In this document: one piece after another, positions 16,137 through 26,488 of the stretch | How the letters are laid out: the number at the start of each line of letters is the position of its first letter | How positions within the stretch are numbered: position 1 is the first letter of the stretch | DNA from: Chlorobium sp. | GTDB taxonomy: Bacteria; Bacteroidota; Chlorobiia; Chlorobiales; Chlorobiaceae | Direction: 5' to 3' | Assembly: GCA_005862225.1 (NCBI GenBank) | Contig: SZXV01000011.1 | Location: 1-64,000, forward strand | DNA: 64,000 nucleotides | The notes under the pieces: generated by a model | What the model was told of the DNA's origin: nothing | What the model saw: the letters and a program-made list of their open reading frames with translations, nothing else | Database searches by the model: none | Translations under genes and position numbers: made by a program

Positions 16137-18536
16137 ATGGCCTCAAAACCGTTAACATTATCTGCCAGAAACAGGACCCTGATTGTTGTCGAATCCCCTT
16201 CAAAGGCAAAAACAATCAATAAATACCTTGGCGACAAGTATACGGTTTTTGCATCCGTAGGCCATATCAAGGATTTGCCGAAAAAAGAGATCGGTCTTGA
16301 TTTTGACCATCATTATGAACCTCGATATGAAATCATTCCGGGCAAGGAAAAAGTTGTGCGGCAGCTTAAAAAGCTCGCTTCCGAAGCCAGCGACATTCTG
16401 ATAGCGACTGACCCTGATCGTGAGGGAGAGGCAATTGCATGGCATATCTCCAATGAAATAGGTGAGACAAAGACACCAGTTGCCAGAGTGCTGTTCAATG
16501 AAATCACCAAAAAAGCGATTCTTGAGGCGATTCAGGCCCCTCGACAGATCGACAGCCGTCTGGTCCGCTCCCAGCAGACCCGTCAGGGACTCGACAAGAT
16601 CGTCGGTTACAAAATCAGCCCTTTTTTGTGGAATGTGGTGATGCGCGGCCTCTCGGCTGGACGGGTGCAATCGGTCGCCCTGCGACTGATCTGTGAACGC
16701 GAAGCTGAAATAGTCCGCTTTCTCATTCAGGAGTACTGGACCATTGCCGCAGACTTTGTAACCATCGGAAAGGAATCGTTCAGAGCAAAACTTGTCCGTT
16801 TTGAAGGTGAGAAACCGGAGATAACCAATCAGGCACAGGCCGAGTCAATTGCCGCTCTTGCCAGAAGCGGCAACTATGCTGTGCGTGAGATCGCTCCCCG
16901 TATCCAGCAGCGCAAACCTCCTTTTCCCTTCACGACATCACTTCTCCAGCAGGCGGCATCCAACCAGCTTGGCTTTGGTTCCCAGAGAACCATGCGAGTA
17001 GCCCAGCAGCTCTATGAGGGAATTGAGATTGGAGCGGAGGGTGCAACAGGTCTTATCTCCTATATGAGAACCGATTCAACCCGCATAGGCCCTGAAGCTG
17101 TCGCCCAGGCGCGGGACTATATTAATCATCAGTTCGGCAAAGAGTATATCGGCTTCGGTGGAGCTGCAAAACAGGGTAAAAATGCCCAGGATGCTCACGA
17201 GGCCATACGCCCGACCTCACTCTTAAAAAAGCCGGAACAACTCAAACCGTACCTTTCCACTGACCAGTTTAAACTGTATGAGCTGATCTGGAAGCGTTTT
17301 CTTGCCGCCATGATGGCTCCCGCAAAAATTGAGCAGACACGGGTTGATGTTGAGGATCATTCAGGAAAATTCCAGTTCCGGGCCACTGGCAGCAGAATTC
17401 TTTTCCCGGGATTCATGCGTGTCTATGACGATCAGCTTGAACTTGATTACGAGGCTCAGACCTCAACAAAAGAGGATGTGGAAAAGGAGATGCCGGTCAA
17501 GCTTCCCGAGCGCCTGACGGTCAATGATGCTCTTTCGTTGGCGGATATTGACCAGAAACAGAGTTTTACCCGTCCTCCGGCCCGGTACAGTGAAGCGACC
17601 CTTGTGAAGGATCTCGACCATTTTGGTATCGGCCGTCCCTCAACTTATGCCTCTATTTTTTCAACGCTCCAGGATCGGCGGTATGTGGAGCTGGAAAAGA
17701 AAAAAATTGCACCAACAGAACTTGGCAAGGATGTTTCACAGATTCTGGTTGCCAATTTCCCCGATCTTTTTGATGTCGGCTTTACGGCGTATATGGAGGA
17801 TGAACTCGACAAGGTGGCCAGTGGAGATGACGAATATGAAAAGGTGCTCGACAGTTTTTACAGGCCTCTTGAAGCCGTTCTCAGCCTGCGCAAAAGCGAT
17901 CCACTCATTCCACAGAACTCCGAAGCGCAAATCTGCGAAAAATGCGGCATCGGTTACATGACCGTAAAATGGACGGCCAATGGAAAATTTTATGGCTGTT
18001 CGTGCTATCCGAAATGCAAAAACATCAAGGCAATCAGCACAAACAAGGAAAAGCCGGTTGATACGGCAATTCTTTGCCCCTCCTGCAAAACAGGGCACAT
18101 GCTGTTGCGCAAGGGAAGACTTGGCCCATTTCTTGCATGTTCCAACTATCCGAAATGCAATACGCTGCTGAACCTCAACAAGCAGCGGCACATTGAGCCA
18201 ATGAAAACCCCGCCGGTCGTCACCGACATTCTTTGCCCGAAATGTGGTTCTCCACTCTACCTCCGCAGTGGAAAAAGAGGACTGTGGCTGGGATGCTCAA
18301 AATTTCCGAAGTGCAGGGGAAGACTTGCCTGGAGTACACTTGACGAACAGGCCCACGCCCGATGGGAAGCAATCATGCATGACCACCAGAAAGCTCATCC
18401 CACGATTATGCTCACGATGCTCGACGGCAAACCGGTGCCGATGACCGTTGCAGTCGATGAAATTATCTTGAAAGCCGAGGAGGCTGGGCTGCTCTGCGCA
18501 GTTGAGAGTGCCGCAGAGAATCCTGCCACGGAATAG
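16137..18536 (+). CDS. topA: DNA topoisomerase I
   Basis: A 799-residue type IA topoisomerase, which relaxes negative supercoils. The Toprim domain opens with LIVVESPSKAKTINKYLG and has DPDREGEAIAWH. The active-site tyrosine is in GLISYMRTDSTR. PPARYSEATLVKDLDHFGIGRPSTYA is the conserved domain II/IV motif. The C-terminus has three four-Cys zinc ribbons, beginning CEKCGIGYM, CPSCKTGHM and CPKCGSPLY, each closed by YPKC or FPKC. It converges with feoB, 23 bases away. Confidence 0.96.
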   Translation: MASKPLTLSARNRTLIVVESPSKAKTINKYLGDKYTVFASVGHIKDLPKKEIGLDFDHHYEPRYEIIPGKEKVVRQLKKLASEASDILIATDPDREGEAIAWHISNEIGETKTPVARVLFNEITKKAILEAIQAPRQIDSRLVRSQQTRQGLDKIVGYKISPFLWNVVMRGLSAGRVQSVALRLICEREAEIVRFLIQEYWTIAADFVTIGKESFRAKLVRFEGEKPEITNQAQAESIAALARSGNYAVREIAPRIQQRKPPFPFTTSLLQQAASNQLGFGSQRTMRVAQQLYEGIEIGAEGATGLISYMRTDSTRIGPEAVAQARDYINHQFGKEYIGFGGAAKQGKNAQDAHEAIRPTSLLKKPEQLKPYLSTDQFKLYELIWKRFLAAMMAPAKIEQTRVDVEDHSGKFQFRATGSRILFPGFMRVYDDQLELDYEAQTSTKEDVEKEMPVKLPERLTVNDALSLADIDQKQSFTRPPARYSEATLVKDLDHFGIGRPSTYASIFSTLQDRRYVELEKKKIAPTELGKDVSQILVANFPDLFDVGFTAYMEDELDKVASGDDEYEKVLDSFYRPLEAVLSLRKSDPLIPQNSEAQICEKCGIGYMTVKWTANGKFYGCSCYPKCKNIKAISTNKEKPVDTAILCPSCKTGHMLLRKGRLGPFLACSNYPKCNTLLNLNKQRHIEPMKTPPVVTDILCPKCGSPLYLRSGKRGLWLGCSKFPKCRGRLAWSTLDEQAHARWEAIMHDHQKAHPTIMLTMLDGKPVPMTVAVDEIILKAEEAGLLCAVESAAENPATE

Positions 18537-18537
18537 G

Positions 18538-18561
18538 AGGAACATGCCAAAGCGTGTTCCT
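18538..18561. other. Hairpin between topA and feoB
   Basis: AGGAACATGC and GCGTGTTCCT form a stem with one G-T pair and the loop CAAA between the convergent topA and feoB stop codons. No clear T-run follows on either strand, so intrinsic termination is only possible, not shown. Confidence 0.35.
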
Positions 18562-20698
18562 ACACCATCAGGAGGGCAACTCGATAGACGATGAACGAGA
18601 CTATCCACGCCACAGAAAGAGAATAGAGCGAATAGAGCAGCACTGGCCGCCAGCGCCCGACCTCTTTCTTCATGACACCGAGAGCTGCCACACAGGGAAT
18701 ATAAAGTAACACAAAGACCATAAGACTTAACGCAGTTGCCTGGCTGAATGAGGGATCTTGCCTGAGTATGGATTTCAGCTCAACTGGTGCGCCATTACTT
18801 TGTCCGATAGAGTATATGGTGCCCAGCGTTGACACAACAACCTCTTTGGCCGTCAACCCGGTCACCAGGGCAATACCAATCCTCCAGTCAAAGCCAAGAG
18901 GCCTGATCAGGGGCTCAAGCACTTTCCCGGCCCTTCCTGCCAGTGAATACTCAAGCTGCTCCGATTTGATACGCAACTCAAGCCTGTTCTGGAGTTTCAT
19001 TTTTTCAGCAGCAGCAACTCCGCTCCGGGCAATTTGCGCGGATTCTGCTGAGAGTTCTTTCTCCAGCGCCACATTATGAGGATAGTTGCTGACCGCCCAG
19101 ATGATGATGACGGCGCTCAAAATAAGCGTTCCTGCTTTTTTCAGGTACATCAAAGATTTTACCTTTGCCTGAAAGAAGACGGAGGTGAACGTCGGCCAGC
19201 GGTATGGAGGCAATTCCATGACAAACGGCTCGGAATCACTTTTCAGAACGGTTGATTTCAGGATCCATGCTGTCCACAGACCAATGACAATACCAAGAAG
19301 ATAGATGCCGAACATGACGTTCGCGGCAACATCCGGGGCAAAAAAAGCGCCGGTCAGCAACACATAAACCGGAAGCTTGGCGCCGCAACTCATGAAGGGA
19401 ATGATCATGATGGTCACAAGCCTGTCCGTACGACTTTTCAGCGTCCGTGTCGCCATGATAGCCGGAATGGAACAGCCAAACCCTGTAATCATTGGAATAA
19501 AGGATTTGCCATGAAGGCCAAAACGGTGCATCACCCTGTCGATCACGAAAGCAGCACGAGCCATATAGCCGGAAGCCTCGAGAAAAGAGAGGCCGATAAA
19601 GAGCAGCACAATATTTGGCAGAAAAACCAGCACACCGCCAACACCGGCGATAATGCCGTCAATGACAACCGATCGCAGCGTCTCATTCGGCAGTAACGGA
19701 GCGATAGCTGTGGCAAGTGCGCCAAAAAGAAACTCGAGGGCGCTCATAAGAGGCGAGCCAAGAGTAAAGGTCATCTGAAAGATAGCCCAGACCACCAGCA
19801 AAAATATCGGCAGTCCAAGCACTCTGTTCAGCACCACCATGTCGATATAATCACTCGCCGAAGTCTTTACCCCGCCCGGCTGCCGGACACACTCCTGCAT
19901 TGCTCCACGAATAAAGGCATGACGGTCTTCGGTAATGAGCATCTCCGGTTCCGAATCGTACATTCGTTCAGCTTCCCTGAGCGCCTCCTGAAGGACAAGC
20001 TCAATCTTGACCCATACCGGATAACACTGGACTTCATGATATACTTCCCGATCATTCTCAAGAAGCTTTATGGCCAGCCATCGCGCATTGTAGCCACCCA
20101 GCTCCTTCTGATGAGTCAGCATGGCGGCAATTTTGTCAACCGAAGCCTCAACTTCAGGCCGGAAAAAGAGTTTGTTTTTACTGATCTCGATATCTTTCCG
20201 CGAGACCCTGATGATATGGTCAAGCAGAGAATCAAGACCTCTGCTCTTTTTTGCCGATGTCGGGATAATATGGCAGCCAAGAAGCTTTTGCAACTGCTTT
20301 ATCTCAACAACAATGCCCTTCTCCTCGACTTCATCAATCATGTTCAGCGCAACCAGAAAATCAACTTCAAGCTCCATGAGCTGGGTTGTCAGCAAAAGAT
20401 TGCGCTCAAGATTGGGTCCCTCAAGAACATTGACCACCACATCCGGCGTTTCTTTGATGAGATACTCTCTGGTGACTATCTCTTCTGGAGAGTAGGGCGT
20501 GAGCGAGTAAATTCCCGGCAGATCAACGACTCTGATCCGATACCCCTTGTAATCAAGATACCCTTCATGTTTCTCGACCGTAACGCCCGAAAAATTTCCC
20601 ACTTTCTGATGCGCTCCGGTAAGCGCATTGAAGAGCGAAGTTTTTCCGCAGTTTGGATTACCTGCAAGAGCAATACAAATCTCTTTACCATCACTCAT
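18560..20698 (-). CDS. feoB: Ferrous iron transport protein B
   Basis: A 712-residue Fe(II) transporter. The N-terminal G-protein domain has G1 GNPNCGKTSLFNALTG, G3 DLPGIYSL and NMIDE (G4). A helical spacer follows, then the membrane domain with Gate motifs (GFGCSIPAIMATRTL, CGAKLPVYVLL) and SALVTGLTAKEVVVSTLG near the end. ATG 20698 is one base after feoA. It imports ferrous iron in anoxic, sulfidic habitats, serving cytochromes, Fe-S and reaction-centre proteins. Confidence 0.95.
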   Translation of the reverse strand: MSDGKEICIALAGNPNCGKTSLFNALTGAHQKVGNFSGVTVEKHEGYLDYKGYRIRVVDLPGIYSLTPYSPEEIVTREYLIKETPDVVVNVLEGPNLERNLLLTTQLMELEVDFLVALNMIDEVEEKGIVVEIKQLQKLLGCHIIPTSAKKSRGLDSLLDHIIRVSRKDIEISKNKLFFRPEVEASVDKIAAMLTHQKELGGYNARWLAIKLLENDREVYHEVQCYPVWVKIELVLQEALREAERMYDSEPEMLITEDRHAFIRGAMQECVRQPGGVKTSASDYIDMVVLNRVLGLPIFLLVVWAIFQMTFTLGSPLMSALEFLFGALATAIAPLLPNETLRSVVIDGIIAGVGGVLVFLPNIVLLFIGLSFLEASGYMARAAFVIDRVMHRFGLHGKSFIPMITGFGCSIPAIMATRTLKSRTDRLVTIMIIPFMSCGAKLPVYVLLTGAFFAPDVAANVMFGIYLLGIVIGLWTAWILKSTVLKSDSEPFVMELPPYRWPTFTSVFFQAKVKSLMYLKKAGTLILSAVIIIWAVSNYPHNVALEKELSAESAQIARSGVAAAEKMKLQNRLELRIKSEQLEYSLAGRAGKVLEPLIRPLGFDWRIGIALVTGLTAKEVVVSTLGTIYSIGQSNGAPVELKSILRQDPSFSQATALSLMVFVLLYIPCVAALGVMKKEVGRWRPVLLYSLYSLSVAWIVSFIVYRVALLMV

Positions 20699-20699
20699 A

Positions 20700-20975
20700 T
20701 CATTCGATTGGTTGTTGGTCTGCCTGAGAGAACTCTTCGCCATTGAAGGCATCAACCTTACACACAACGATACCTTCCGCTTCATTTTTTCTCATGGCAA
20801 GATAGAGCCCCTTGAAAGATATCTCAATCGGATCACCGAGCGGCGCCACTCTGACAACCTTGAACTGAGTCCCTTTGATCAATCCCATGTCCATAATACG
20901 ACGCCGTATGGCGCCCACTGCCTTGAGAGCCGTCACTTCAGCCTTCTCTCCGACATTCAATTCCGATAACCGCAT
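20700..20975 (-). CDS. feoA: Ferrous iron transport protein A
   Basis: A 91-residue SH3-like cytoplasmic protein that assists FeoB. MRLSELNVGEKAEVTAL..GAIRRRIMDMGLIKGTQFKVVRVAPLGDPIEI is the standard FeoA sequence. ATG 20975 follows GGAGG eight bases upstream; the longer upstream reading would run into the hemE terminator. One base separates it from feoB. Confidence 0.93.
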   Translation of the reverse strand: MRLSELNVGEKAEVTALKAVGAIRRRIMDMGLIKGTQFKVVRVAPLGDPIEISFKGLYLAMRKNEAEGIVVCKVDAFNGEEFSQADQQPIE

Positions 20976-21006
20976 ACACTGACCTCCATAAAAAAATAAT
21001 CCTGAC

Positions 21007-21018
21007 TCATTATAACCA
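21007..21018 (-). promoter_or_regulatory. Possible -10 element of feoAB
   Basis: On the minus strand TATAAT follows the hemE terminator T-run by a few bases and lies about 35 bases upstream of feoA. No good -35 is seen, since its position falls in the terminator stem. Confidence 0.35.
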
Positions 21019-21057
21019 AAAAAAAACTCCACCTCATGTATAACATCAGGCGGAGTT
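21018..21057 (-). terminator. Rho-independent terminator of hemE
   Basis: On the minus strand a 14-base stem with two mismatches (AACTCCGCCTGATG against CATGAGGTGGAGTT, loop TTATA) is followed by a run of nine T. It lies 30 bases downstream of the hemE stop and separates hemE from feoAB. Confidence 0.85.
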
Positions 21058-21085
21058 GAGGAGCAATAAAGAAAAATGCAGTTTG

Positions 21086-22141
21086 TCAGTGGTACTGAGC
21101 GCTCTCTTCTTTGACGAATTCAACGAGCAACTTCAGATTCTCCGGATCCATATCCGGCAAAATACCATGTCCAAGGTTGAAGACATGTCCTGAATGTTCG
21201 GTATGTTGCCCGAATGACTTGAGAATCCTGGCCGCTTCAGCCTTGATTAATGCAGGTGTGCCATACAGCACTGTCGGATCAAGGTTCCCCTGCAGGGCCA
21301 CACGATCCTGAAGTTCAGTACGAGCCTTACCAATGTCAATGCCCCAGCCGAGACCCATGGCATCACAACCGGTATCAGCGATATCGGAGAGAATGGTGTT
21401 GCAATCTTTTGAAAAAACAATAACCGGCGTTTCAGGATGTTTTGACTTGATTGCCTGAACGGTATCCTTGATATAGGGAAGAGCATATTCGCGGTAATCA
21501 TCCTCTGACAGAGCACTTGCCCATGAATCAAAAATCTGGATAGCATCAGCACCTGCTTCGATCTGCTTGAGCACGTAAGCGGTGATGACACTTGAAATTT
21601 TGCCAAGAAGCTCGTGTGCCATCTTTGGCTCACGGTACATCATCTTCTTCGCATAAGCATAGTTTTTCGACCCGCCACCTTCAACTGCGTATGTGAAGAG
21701 TGTCCAGGCTGCACCGGTAAATCCAATAAGGGGAACACGGTTGTCGAGCTCTTTTTTGGTCATGCGAAGCGCATCCATCACATAACCGAGTTTTTCATCG
21801 ATATCGGGCACAATAAGCTTGTCGATATCTGCCTGCGAGCGGATCGGCGGAGTAAGCTTGATCCCTTTGGACTCAATGATCTCGACATTCATACCCATGG
21901 CTTCATTGACCACCAGGATATCGGAAAAAATAATTGCCGCATCCACACCCATCAGTTCAACAGGCTGAATGGTTACCTCGGTTGCCAGCTCCGGGGTTTT
22001 ACAGAGGGTTAAGAAATCGGTTTTTTCTCTCACGGCACGGTACTCCGGCAAATAACGACCGGCTTGACGCATCACCCAGATTGGTGTCCGGGAACATGGC
22101 TGACGCTTTAATGCCCGGAGAAAAAGATCATTTTTGAGCAT
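21086..22141 (-). CDS. hemE: Uroporphyrinogen decarboxylase
   Basis: A 351-residue enzyme that decarboxylates the four acetate groups of uroporphyrinogen III to coproporphyrinogen III, on the common route to heme and bacteriochlorophyll. TPIWVMRQAGRYLPEYR is the signature N-terminus, and GFTGAAWTLFTYAVEGGGSK and DSWASALS are conserved substrate-pocket motifs. ATG 22141 is preferred over an in-frame TTG nine bases earlier. Single gene with its own terminator. Confidence 0.95.
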   Translation of the reverse strand: MLKNDLFLRALKRQPCSRTPIWVMRQAGRYLPEYRAVREKTDFLTLCKTPELATEVTIQPVELMGVDAAIIFSDILVVNEAMGMNVEIIESKGIKLTPPIRSQADIDKLIVPDIDEKLGYVMDALRMTKKELDNRVPLIGFTGAAWTLFTYAVEGGGSKNYAYAKKMMYREPKMAHELLGKISSVITAYVLKQIEAGADAIQIFDSWASALSEDDYREYALPYIKDTVQAIKSKHPETPVIVFSKDCNTILSDIADTGCDAMGLGWGIDIGKARTELQDRVALQGNLDPTVLYGTPALIKAEAARILKSFGQHTEHSGHVFNLGHGILPDMDPENLKLLVEFVKEESAQYH

Positions 22142-22283
22142 GCAATGCAATAATTTGATGGGTTAACAAAACAAGAGGCCCGTCAGAACGTCGGGTAATC
22201 CCGGCTGAGAGCAAAGTAAACGTGCAAAGGTACGTTTTTTTAGCCTTTTATTAAAACTTTCCCGAAGATAAGCAAATGAAACG

Positions 22284-23132
22284 TCACCCCACAATGTGCC
22301 TTTTAATCCCAAGCTGCTTCGCGTTGTAACCGAGAGCGAGACCGACCATTTCGGAGATATGAAATACAGGAATAGATGCCTCAACACCGGCATGTTTCAG
22401 CGCCTTGGCTTGATAGCCATCCAGCGATGTGTGACAGAGTGGACATGGCGTTACAATAAAATCGGCTTTCGACTGAATCGCCTCCTGTAACGCCTCTGCC
22501 GCGACATTAAGCGACTCCTGTTCGGCAACAAGCAGGGTATGAAATCCGCAGCAGCGATTTTTATGTTTATAGGGAATGGTTTGGCCGCCCAGCGCATCAA
22601 TCAACTGGTCCAGCGAACTGGGATCAAGAGGATTGTCATGGCCAAGAACGGTTGAGGGCCGGAGAATATGACAACCATAAAAAGGGGCAATACGGTAGTT
22701 TTTCAAAGGAACCTTGACCTTCTGCCGGATGGTATCAAGCCCGACATCATCGACCAATACCCAAAGCAGATGCCGTACCTCTGATGTTCCCCGGTATTCA
22801 AGCCCCTCTTTTTTAAGCAGCTCATTGACCTCTTTTTTCAGTGCTGGCGATTCATCAAGCTTTTTCTTGGCCGTACGGATCGTCATCAGACAGGTATTGC
22901 AGGAGACGATAAGATCAAGCCCCATCTTTTCGGCAAGTGCAATATTACGTCCATTGACCAGCGCAAAATGTTTCGGACTGACATAATCAAGATTGCTTCC
23001 CCCGCAGCAGGTGCCTTCGTGCAGTTTGACAAGCTCAATGCCGAGATCTTTCTGCCAAAGATCAATCGAACGGTCCACCTCTTTCGTCATGGACTCATTG
23101 ATGCAACTCAGGTAATATGCGTATCGCTTCAT
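22284..23132 (-). CDS. sdhE: Fumarate reductase/succinate dehydrogenase HdrB-like subunit
   Basis: A 282-residue protein with two CCG domains as in heterodisulfide reductase subunit B and SdhE of type-E succinate:quinone reductases. CCG motifs appear as GTCCGGSN and NRCCGFHT, with further Cys in SCNTCLMT and PCPLCHTSLDG. They bind unusual Fe-S clusters. It replaces the heme-b membrane anchors of ordinary enzymes and sits at the membrane through an amphipathic helix. AGGGGAGA precedes ATG 23132. Third gene of sdhA-sdhB-sdhE; in green sulfur bacteria this complex should run as a fumarate reductase in the reductive TCA cycle. Often annotated sdhC. Confidence 0.85.
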   Translation of the reverse strand: MKRYAYYLSCINESMTKEVDRSIDLWQKDLGIELVKLHEGTCCGGSNLDYVSPKHFALVNGRNIALAEKMGLDLIVSCNTCLMTIRTAKKKLDESPALKKEVNELLKKEGLEYRGTSEVRHLLWVLVDDVGLDTIRQKVKVPLKNYRIAPFYGCHILRPSTVLGHDNPLDPSSLDQLIDALGGQTIPYKHKNRCCGFHTLLVAEQESLNVAAEALQEAIQSKADFIVTPCPLCHTSLDGYQAKALKHAGVEASIPVFHISEMVGLALGYNAKQLGIKRHIVG

Positions 23133-23149
23133 CCAGCAGTTCTCCCCTG

Positions 23150-24184
23150 TTATTTTTTATGAGATTTGTGATCCTGCTTTACATGTTCGGTCATCTCCCT
23201 GAACATTCCTCTGAATATCTTGATTCCTTTAGCCGATTTGACAAGGGGCGGAGGAGGAGGAGTGCGACGTTTCATAATCATTTTCACCGCCATCGGCAGA
23301 AGATTCTGCAGCGTCCAGAGCACGCCATTGGTGCGTATCGGAAGCGTGGCTTCGACAAGTTTTCCTTTCTTTTCAATGTCGGACATGAACGCTTCTGCAT
23401 GTTTGGAGCCGCTGGTGTCTTTCACGCCCCTGCTCTCGATGGCATCTTCACGTATTCCATGAATGGCATCCATGATAGGAATGCTTTTGACACAAGTCTC
23501 CTGGCAACGATAACAGTGGGTGCAATCCCAGACACCATGATCCTTCACCAGTTCAGCGAGGCGCTTCTCATGAATAGAATCCCGGCTGTCGACATTCATC
23601 CGGTATGATTTCAGCAAAACAGCAGGAGAAACATACTCCTTGTTCGCCCTTAAAATACTGCACTCTGAAACACAGGAGGCACAAAGAATACAGTCAGTCG
23701 CCTTATCATAGCGAAGAAACTCCTCTTCAGAGATGAGGAACTCCTTTTTACCCATACTGGCTTCAGGCATGGTCGAATCAATCCAGTTTGAGTATTGCTT
23801 CATCTTGTCAACAAGCGGATCCATGTCGACAATAAGATCCTTGATGAACGGCAGGTTGCGAAGGGGCTCAACTTTGATGATATCTTTTTCCCGACTCTTG
23901 GCGAGCACATCCCAAACCTGTGTTGTACAGGCAAGCTTGGAGAGACCATTGACTCTCATGCCGCAGGAGCCGCAGATTCCGGCCTGACAAAAGGCCCTGA
24001 AGCTCACGGAGGCATCAATATGCTCCTTGATATAATTCAACGACCTCAGTACCGTCACACCTCTCTCAACAGGAATAGTATAATCGTCAAAATATGACTT
24101 GCTGTCGACCTGAGGGTTAAAACGAAAAACACGAAAGGTTACATCTTTTTTCGTTTCGTTATGTTGATCATTTGGCGCCGTCAT
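23150..24184 (-). CDS. sdhB: Fumarate reductase/succinate dehydrogenase iron-sulfur subunit
   Basis: A 344-residue subunit that carries electrons between the flavoprotein and the HdrB-like subunit. The plant-type [2Fe-2S] site is CQAGICGSCGMRVNG plus a later Cys. The bacterial-ferredoxin sites are CILCASCVSEC and CTHCYRCQETC. It has about 100 residues more at the C-terminus than E. coli SdhB, ending in a Pro-rich PPPPPLVK stretch and a basic tail. ATG 24184 (TTG six bases earlier is possible) lies 11 bases after sdhA. Confidence 0.92.
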   Translation of the reverse strand: MTAPNDQHNETKKDVTFRVFRFNPQVDSKSYFDDYTIPVERGVTVLRSLNYIKEHIDASVSFRAFCQAGICGSCGMRVNGLSKLACTTQVWDVLAKSREKDIIKVEPLRNLPFIKDLIVDMDPLVDKMKQYSNWIDSTMPEASMGKKEFLISEEEFLRYDKATDCILCASCVSECSILRANKEYVSPAVLLKSYRMNVDSRDSIHEKRLAELVKDHGVWDCTHCYRCQETCVKSIPIMDAIHGIREDAIESRGVKDTSGSKHAEAFMSDIEKKGKLVEATLPIRTNGVLWTLQNLLPMAVKMIMKRRTPPPPPLVKSAKGIKIFRGMFREMTEHVKQDHKSHKK

Positions 24185-24195
24185 AAGCAAAATAG

Positions 24196-25899
24196 TTAAT
24201 AAGTTCTTTCCTGGAGTTCATAACGTCCCATTGTAACCGGCTTTTCACCAAGAACAACACGACCATTGACCATGGTTGCCAGAGTATGCTTGTGCCACTT
24301 CACATCATCCCTGACAGGAAAATCAACACGGGTATGCGAGCCCCGGCTCTCCTCACGGGCATAAGCGCCGGCAGCAACGGTTTCAGCCAAATCCAGCATG
24401 TTTTTCAGTTCGAGCACCTGCATGAGGTTAGTGTTAAAAACATCACTGGTATCAAAAACACGAACTTTCTTGAAGCGCTCTTTAAGCTCTGATATTTCCT
24501 GCACACCTTTTTGCAATAACGATGACTCCCTGTATATCCCGACATTGCGTGCAAGCGTCTGGCCAAGTTCCTCACGCAATGCGCCATACCGCTCATAGTT
24601 GCCGGAAGAGTGCATTCCGCCTCTCACCGCATCAAACTGCTCCTTGAGTTCGGCTTCCGGGATTGGCTCAGGGTTAAACTTTCCGGCTTCCTGAGCAGCG
24701 GTATGACCAGCAATTCGACCGAACACAAGAATATCAAGCAGAGAATTTCCTCCCAGACGATTTGCGCCATGAACCGATACGCAACCGCACTCTCCGGCGG
24801 CATAAATTCCATCCATCACCGTCCTTCCGAAGTTATCGGTATCGATCCCGCCCATCGAATAATGAGCGGTCGGCCTGATCGGAATTGGTTCTTCTATCGG
24901 ATCAACACCTTCAAATTGCATCGACATCTCACGTATCTGGGGCAATCTTGACTTGATAAGAGCCGCGCCAAGATGAGTAAGGTCAAGATGAATGTAGGTA
25001 CCGGCCGGGCTGTCAAACCCTCGTCCTTCAAGGATTTCAGTCTCAATTGATCGTGAAACAAGATCTCTGGGGCCAAGTTCCATTTTTTCTTTCGCATACC
25101 TTGCCATAAAACGCTCTCCATCCTTATTGACAAGGTAACCACCTTCACCCCTGGCTCCTTCGGTAATAAGCAAACCGCTTTTTCTCAGTCCGGTAGGATG
25201 AAACTGGACAAACTCCATATCTTTCAGAGGGATACCCGCCCGGAAAGCAATCGCCTGGCCATCACCGGTATTTCCCGCAGCATTGCTTGAACGATTCCAG
25301 TACATCTTGGCATAACCGCCAGTAGCAAAAATCACTGTTCTTGCCGGAAAAGCCTCAATCTTGCCGCTTTTCATATTCATGGCAATCAGCCCTCTCGACC
25401 GGCTCCCGTTCACCGAAAGGTTCAGTGCAAAATATTCATTAAAGAAAATGACCCCTTTTTTCAAACACTGTTCGTAGAGTGTCTGGAGAATGGTATGGCC
25501 GGTTTTATCGGAACAGTAACAGCATCTTGGAAGAGTGGCCCCTCCAAAAGGTCTTTGAGCAATAGTGTTGTCCTCCATTCTTGACCACGGCGTTCCGATA
25601 TTTTCAAGCTCCCGTATAATTTTGGGCGCTTCGGAACAAAGGACTTCAACAGCATCCTGATCTGCAAGGTAATCGCCACCTTTGATGGTATCGAAAATAT
25701 GCATCTCAACCGTATCATTCTTTGCCTTGTTGGCAAGAGCGGCATTGGCGCCACCCTGCGCAGCAGAGGTATGCGAACGATTTGGATAGACTTTGGACAG
25801 AACCGCAATATTCAGTGACGGGTTGGTCTTCATGGCCTCCATGGCCGCATAGAGCCCGGCACCCCCGCCCCCGACAATAACAACATCAAATGGTTTCAT
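24196..25899 (-). CDS. sdhA: Fumarate reductase/succinate dehydrogenase flavoprotein
   Basis: A 567-residue FAD subunit that interconverts fumarate and succinate. [17 protein letters not shown] binds [15 protein letters not shown] holds the His for covalent [12 protein letters not shown] and [13 protein letters not shown] are active-site motifs, and [13 protein letters not shown] lies near the C-terminus of the FAD domain. AAGGAG precedes ATG 25899. First gene of sdhABE. Confidence 0.95.
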   Translation of the reverse strand: MKPFDVVIVGGGGAGLYAAMEAMKTNPSLNIAVLSKVYPNRSHTSAAQGGANAALANKAKNDTVEMHIFDTIKGGDYLADQDAVEVLCSEAPKIIRELENIGTPWSRMEDNTIAQRPFGGATLPRCCYCSDKTGHTILQTLYEQCLKKGVIFFNEYFALNLSVNGSRSRGLIAMNMKSGKIEAFPARTVIFATGGYAKMYWNRSSNAAGNTGDGQAIAFRAGIPLKDMEFVQFHPTGLRKSGLLITEGARGEGGYLVNKDGERFMARYAKEKMELGPRDLVSRSIETEILEGRGFDSPAGTYIHLDLTHLGAALIKSRLPQIREMSMQFEGVDPIEEPIPIRPTAHYSMGGIDTDNFGRTVMDGIYAAGECGCVSVHGANRLGGNSLLDILVFGRIAGHTAAQEAGKFNPEPIPEAELKEQFDAVRGGMHSSGNYERYGALREELGQTLARNVGIYRESSLLQKGVQEISELKERFKKVRVFDTSDVFNTNLMQVLELKNMLDLAETVAAGAYAREESRGSHTRVDFPVRDDVKWHKHTLATMVNGRVVLGEKPVTMGRYELQERTY

Positions 25900-25946
25900 A
25901 CGCTCAAATCTCCTTATGAAGCTGTAATAAATGCCTCACTGATGAA

Positions 25947-25980
25947 ATGAAAAGGCGCTGCAAAGGCAGAGCCCTTTCAT
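25947..25980 (-). terminator. Likely terminator after the CBS gene
   Basis: On the minus strand GGGCTCTGC and GCAGCGCC pair around CTTT (one bulge on each side) and are followed by TTTTCATTT. It lies about 65 bases after the CBS-protein stop and upstream of sdhA. Confidence 0.6.
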
Positions 25981-26041
25981 TGAAAATTGGTTTTGCTGGT
26001 ATTACTTAAGGAAAAACGAAAAAGGAATCCCGTCTGTTCTG

Positions 26042-26488
26042 TTATAATGCGACATGATCATCATGAACAGGAAGTTCCTCTACAGCATGAAGCACATCTG
26101 TCATGTTGAGCAGACCAAGTACTTTATTGTTTTCCATGACTGTAAGGCGCCTGATATTGGTTCGCTTCATCAGACGAAGCGCATACTTGATCCTGAGACT
26201 GGGATTGACACTGATAATCGGCTTGCTCATGATCTGAAAAACAGGCGTATTCCATGGATCGCGATGAATATCCTCACCAGGATCGATCACCTTTTCAAGA
26301 ATATCCTTTTCAGTAACAATACCATAACAGTCATCCTCGTTACGGGGCTCAATAATAAGACCGCTCTCCTTGCTCTGTTTCATAATCTGCAAGGCCTCAG
26401 CAACGGTACAGCTTCCCTTGATAATCCGAAAGTCTTTCCGCATAAGGGCAGATACCGGCATCGTCCGTAATGTTATAAGCTGATCCAT
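26042..26488 (-). CDS. Tandem CBS-domain protein
   Basis: A 148-residue protein made of two CBS domains (about residues 10-65 and 75-135) and nothing else. [19 protein letters not shown] and [36 protein letters not shown] are typical CBS patterns, and [12 protein letters not shown] has the T/S-D signature that often contacts adenosyl ligands. Such proteins sense AMP, ATP or SAM and act on partner enzymes. Monocistronic between sdhA and the RND operon; partner unknown. ATG 26488 was chosen over an upstream GTG. Confidence 0.85.
   Translation of the reverse strand: MDQLITLRTMPVSALMRKDFRIIKGSCTVAEALQIMKQSKESGLIIEPRNEDDCYGIVTEKDILEKVIDPGEDIHRDPWNTPVFQIMSKPIISVNPSLRIKYALRLMKRTNIRRLTVMENNKVLGLLNMTDVLHAVEELPVHDDHVAL

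Noticed and set aside
19919-20746. 275-codon plus-strand frame opposite feoB
   Set aside because: feoB motifs are unmistakable on the minus strand; the opposite frame has no family features.
22200-22260. Hairpin AAACGT..ACGTTTTTTT as a terminator
   Set aside because: The T-run is on the plus strand but the neighbouring genes are on the minus strand, so it terminates no known transcript.
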